From positions 88,664 through 152,663 of the forward strand of contig JAYUKX010000056.1 in the NCBI GenBank assembly GCA_043764095.1: 64,000 nucleotides of DNA, in the 5' to 3' direction. Made by a program: the position numbers and the translations under genes. The notes below the pieces were generated by a model. That model saw only the letters and a program-made list of their open reading frames with translations. It was not told where the DNA came from and made no database searches. This document shows, piece by piece, positions 61,978-64,000 of the stretch; the stretch's first letter is position 1; the number at the start of each line of letters is the position of its first letter. Source of the stretch: M3007 sp043764095. Lineage in GTDB: Bacteria; Bacteroidota; Bacteroidia; Chitinophagales; Saprospiraceae.

Positions 61978-62811
61978 ATGCACTACTCCATCCAATTTTT
62001 CAAATTATGTACAGGTTTATTACTCGTCTTTTTTATCGCTTGCAAAAAAGATGAAACGGATATTAAAACCATCAATGATGAGGATCGCCTCACTTCAAAA
62101 GAGTACTCCTCCGCAGAAACGGCTTTTACTGCTGTTTGGAATATGACCTTAGAAGCCGCTCAAAACGAACCAAGTTTGAATGGCTTTGCCAATGAAGTCA
62201 CCGACCGCAACACATGCCCAGCCGTGAGCGTAACCCCTACCGGTACCTATCCCAAAACACTTACCCTTGATTACGGTACGGGCTGTACAACACCGCAGGG
62301 GCAATTGATTTCCGGCAAAATCATAGCAGTATTTGCTGGCCCAGTCAATAATCCAAACACTTCAATTGCCATCAGTTTCACCGATTTTAAGTACAAAGGT
62401 TATACGGTACAAGGCGCGTATTCGGTATCGGTGGTGAGTGCCGGATCCTATGCAGGTACGATCACTGGCGGATCAATCATTAATCCCCAAGGGCAAACAT
62501 ACACCTACGCTGGCACCTTAACCGCCGTTCAGGTAGCCGGTATGGATACCAAAGGGCCGCAGTCGCAGTCGGACGATGTATATGAAATAAGCACTAATAT
62601 ATCGGGGACAGACAGCGGTGGCAAAGCCTATACAGCAAAAACCATAAGCCCTTTGCGGAAAGAAATTGCCTGTGAATGGGTCGTAAGTGGTGTGGTGGAA
62701 GTAAAAGTGGGCAATACAGCCAAAAAGACCTTAGATTTTGGCACAGGGCAATGCGATGACCAAGCCACGTTGAAGGTGGGGGCGGTTACGACACCTGTTA
62801 CATTGCCTTAG
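61978..62811 (+). CDS. Lipoprotein of unknown function
   Basis: A 277-residue protein with a lipoprotein signal (LCTGLLLVFFIACKKDET; lipobox FIAC, Cys at about residue 22). The mature part is rich in Thr, Gly and Ser and predicted as all-beta: TLDYGTGCTTPQGQLISGKI, AISFTDFKYKGYTVQGAYSV, TLDFGTGQCDDQATLKV. The paired DYGTGC and DFGTGQC motifs suggest a repeated strand unit with a disulfide. It is a common style of uncharacterised Bacteroidota lipoprotein. A terminator follows. Confidence 0.8.
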   Translation: MHYSIQFFKLCTGLLLVFFIACKKDETDIKTINDEDRLTSKEYSSAETAFTAVWNMTLEAAQNEPSLNGFANEVTDRNTCPAVSVTPTGTYPKTLTLDYGTGCTTPQGQLISGKIIAVFAGPVNNPNTSIAISFTDFKYKGYTVQGAYSVSVVSAGSYAGTITGGSIINPQGQTYTYAGTLTAVQVAGMDTKGPQSQSDDVYEISTNISGTDSGGKAYTAKTISPLRKEIACEWVVSGVVEVKVGNTAKKTLDFGTGQCDDQATLKVGAVTTPVTLP

Positions 62812-62845
62812 AATTGGTAAGTACTTCATATTCATCTAATGATTT

Positions 62846-62880
62846 ATGCCGCTGCTCTTTGGAGTGGCGGTTTTTTTTTA
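62846..62880 (+). terminator. Intrinsic terminator after the lipoprotein gene
   Basis: GCCGCTGCTC and GAGTGGCGGT form a stem with two central mismatches and a TTTG loop, followed by nine T. Confidence 0.7.
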
Positions 62881-63011
62881 TTTGTTTTTAACAGGATTGT
62901 TTTTTTGTAAATTATTTTTATTTGTTTTATACCTTTGTGGGATATTGGTTTAATTACTTTAGAAAGACGCGATAATTGATTGGGTGATTGTTAATTTGAG
63001 AATTTTAACAC

Positions 63012-63026
63012 TGGCGATTATCGCCA
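63012..63026. repeat. Short perfect palindrome after the XRE regulator gene
   Basis: TGGCGATTATCGCCA is a 6-bp stem with a 3-base loop, four bases beyond the stop codon of the regulator at 63031. No T-run follows on the minus strand. It could be a 3'-end hairpin or an operator-like site. Confidence 0.35.
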
Positions 63027-63030
63027 CAAT

Positions 63031-63420
63031 TTATCGCTTAAGTAACTCCATAAGTTGTACATTTTGAGACTGCAGCATACTGATTATATTGCGCAGGTCA
63101 TTTAGGTGTGCTTCATAAACTGCTTTGTCCACCAATATTTGACCATGATTGACTACAATAGACTGATCTTGTAGGTTAGGTTGGTTGATTGTATAGGAAT
63201 TGCCATCCGTATGCAACCGATCTAGTTCACTAATGGAGGTTTGCAAAGCATCCGCAATTTCTTTGAAGCGGGTATAGGATATATCCGTAGAACCGCTTTC
63301 TATATTTTGAATAGTGCGCTGCGATACCCCCAATTTATCTGCAAGTTCTTTGGGCGAAATTTTCCTCATTTCGCGCATTGCTTTAATGTTTCTGCCTATC
63401 TGTGAAATTTCATTATTCAT
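63031..63420 (-). CDS. XRE-family helix-turn-helix regulator
   Basis: Start chosen at ATG 63420 (129 residues). The earlier GTG at 63441 overlaps the TACCTTTG -7 box (63448-63441) and cannot be transcribed from it. The HTH is IGRNIKAMREMRKISPKELADKLGVSQRTIQNIES, recognised by ELADKLGVSQRTIQNIESG. The C-terminal half (VYEAHLNDLRNIISMLQSQN) is a predicted coiled coil for dimerisation. Its promoter is divergent from another good promoter at 63502-63530, so it may control itself and that transcript. Confidence 0.88.
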   Translation of the reverse strand: MNNEISQIGRNIKAMREMRKISPKELADKLGVSQRTIQNIESGSTDISYTRFKEIADALQTSISELDRLHTDGNSYTINQPNLQDQSIVVNHGQILVDKAVYEAHLNDLRNIISMLQSQNVQLMELLKR

Positions 63421-63501
63421 TTTTATGTAGTAATTTTTCACAAAGGTAACAATACTGCGAAATACGACATTAAATTTCCTAAAAAAAGAAACGATAAATT
63501 T

Positions 63502-63530
63502 TTTGCTCTTAATAATCTGCCATATCTTTG
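63502..63530 (+). promoter_or_regulatory. Promoter divergent from the XRE gene
   Basis: TTTG (63502-63505), 17-bp spacer, TATCTTTG (63523-63530). Good match to the Bacteroidota promoter. It faces away from the XRE gene, whose own -7 box is at 63448-63441. Confidence 0.6.
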
Positions 63531-63569
63531 TATCAAAATTTTACTTCACTCTTAAACGATCATTTACCA

Positions 63570-63662
63570 ATGACTAAGTTTTTTTCCTTGTTCTCCTGTT
63601 TTTTGAAGTCCTGCTTTTATTCAAATCTTGCTTATCAAGACCCTTTGTGGTTAAACAAATAA
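63570..63662 (+). CDS. Possible 30-residue hydrophobic peptide
   Basis: ATG 63570 lies about 35 bases after the predicted transcript start of a good promoter. The peptide begins MTKFFSLFSCFLKSCFYSNL and ends QDPLWLNK. It is hydrophobic with two cysteines. It could be a toxin-like or leader peptide controlled by the divergent XRE regulator, or only the leader of a non-coding RNA. No homology is recognised. Confidence 0.3.
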   Translation: MTKFFSLFSCFLKSCFYSNLAYQDPLWLNK

Positions 63663-63835
63663 TAATAATTCAGCATACTTTTTGGGATATTTTTGTGCAT
63701 TGTTAATGCGCGGGTAAACTGTTTTTTTAACCTTTTAGGAGTGTTCCTAGAGGGACTAATAACTGTTTTATTTTTTCCAAATTTTACACCTTTGGAGTAC
63801 CTCAATCGAGGACTTCCAGCCTGTTTATTATCCAT
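63635..63835 (-). CDS. Possible small basic protein
   Basis: A 66-residue frame from ATG 63835, rich in Lys and Arg (LRYSKGVKFGKNKTVI, RNTPKRLKKQFTRALTMHKN). An upstream GTG start would lie inside the palindrome at 63850. The composition is plausible for a coding region, but there is no recognised family and no clear promoter. It partly overlaps the 30-residue frame on the other strand. Confidence 0.3.
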   Translation of the reverse strand: MDNKQAGSPRLRYSKGVKFGKNKTVISPSRNTPKRLKKQFTRALTMHKNIPKSMLNYYYLFNHKGS

Positions 63836-63849
63836 ATTACACCAAAAGT

Positions 63850-64000
63850 ACTTGGACACAATTAATTATCATTTTGAACTTGGTCTTTTCCGCCTATACT
63901 TCCCCATTTTTTCGTTAGATAGCGCTGCTATCTGCCTCAAAAATGGCTCGTCTAGCCGAAAAATACCTGCGTTCATTTCTGCAATTAATTATGTCCAAGT
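63850..64000. repeat. Fold-back element B with matched ends at the window edge
   Basis: The left end ACTTGGACACAATTAATTA and the right end TAATTAATTATGTCCAAGT are near-perfect complements. The arms continue imperfectly for about 75 bp to a central palindrome (AGATAGCGCTGCTATCT). The central part resembles the core of element A at 3206-3405 (TTTTTTCG, GCGCTGC, CTCAAAAA, GGCT). The right end coincides with the window edge, so it may extend further. Confidence 0.7.

Noticed and set aside
63421..63441. GTG at 63441 as the XRE regulator start
   Set aside because: It overlaps the TACCTTTG box, so it would lie upstream of the transcript start; ATG 63420 fits the family better.

Overview
The window looks like chromosomal DNA of a Bacteroidota bacterium, probably of the Saprospiria (Haliscomenobacter/Lewinella-like) lineage. 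The evidence is a type IX secretion system (T9SS) plug protein and seven large secreted proteins with T9SS C-terminal sorting domains. Promoters repeatedly match the Bacteroidota pattern TTTG-N17-20-TAnnTTTG, Shine-Dalgarno sequences are nearly absent, several genes start with TTG or GTG, and a SusC-style receptor begins with a carboxypeptidase-like domain. No rRNA, tRNA, phage, transposase gene or CRISPR array was seen. The species assignment is inference.

Layout. 0-5 kb: a membrane EEP-family hydrolase cut by the left edge, the T9SS plug protein, a VIT/CCC1 transporter, an SDR oxidoreductase and a DUF2141 protein, with palindromic repeats between them. 5-10.6 kb: an AT-rich secreted orphan, a WecA/MraY-like glycosyl-1-phosphate transferase, an alkaline phosphatase, the replicative helicase dnaB, and a DnaA-box cluster that could be a replication origin. 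10.6-24 kb: a TolB-like propeller, cinA with two membrane-anchored proteins, a small barrel-like protein, a 1-kb intergenic region holding relic small genes and three terminator-like hairpins, an ABC ATPase, SRPBCC and DUF4345 proteins, a Crp regulator, anmK, a TonB-dependent receptor, corA and a GNAT acetyltransferase.

24-32 kb holds two tandem 1.2-kilo-residue T9SS metalloprotease paralogs whose first zinc-ligand His is Gln. 32-37 kb holds an SGNH-like protein, an acyltransferase/GNAT pair that probably makes glycine or ornithine lipids, an AcpH-like phosphodiesterase, nusB and ruvX. 37-52.5 kb is rich in T9SS cargo: a choice-of-anchor-L adhesin, a third metalloprotease with an intact HExxH motif, a BNR-type protein and a DUF11/DUF7619-type protein. 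Also there are hppD, apaG and an ABA4-like membrane protein. 52.7-64 kb holds an orphan helical protein, an NmrA-like protein, an alpha/beta hydrolase, a frameshifted cytochrome c/FG-GAP gene coupled to a di-heme peroxidase, a PhoX phosphatase with a phased TTAAG array upstream (a likely PHO box), a lipoprotein and an XRE regulator with a divergent promoter.

How the parts fit. The secreted proteins would use the same T9SS that the plug protein belongs to. Two unrelated alkaline phosphatases (PhoA and PhoX types) carry similar upstream repeats, which suggests a shared phosphate-starvation response. Intergenic regions are rich in fold-back elements; at least four families are visible, and several sit exactly at gene ends or in 5' leaders.
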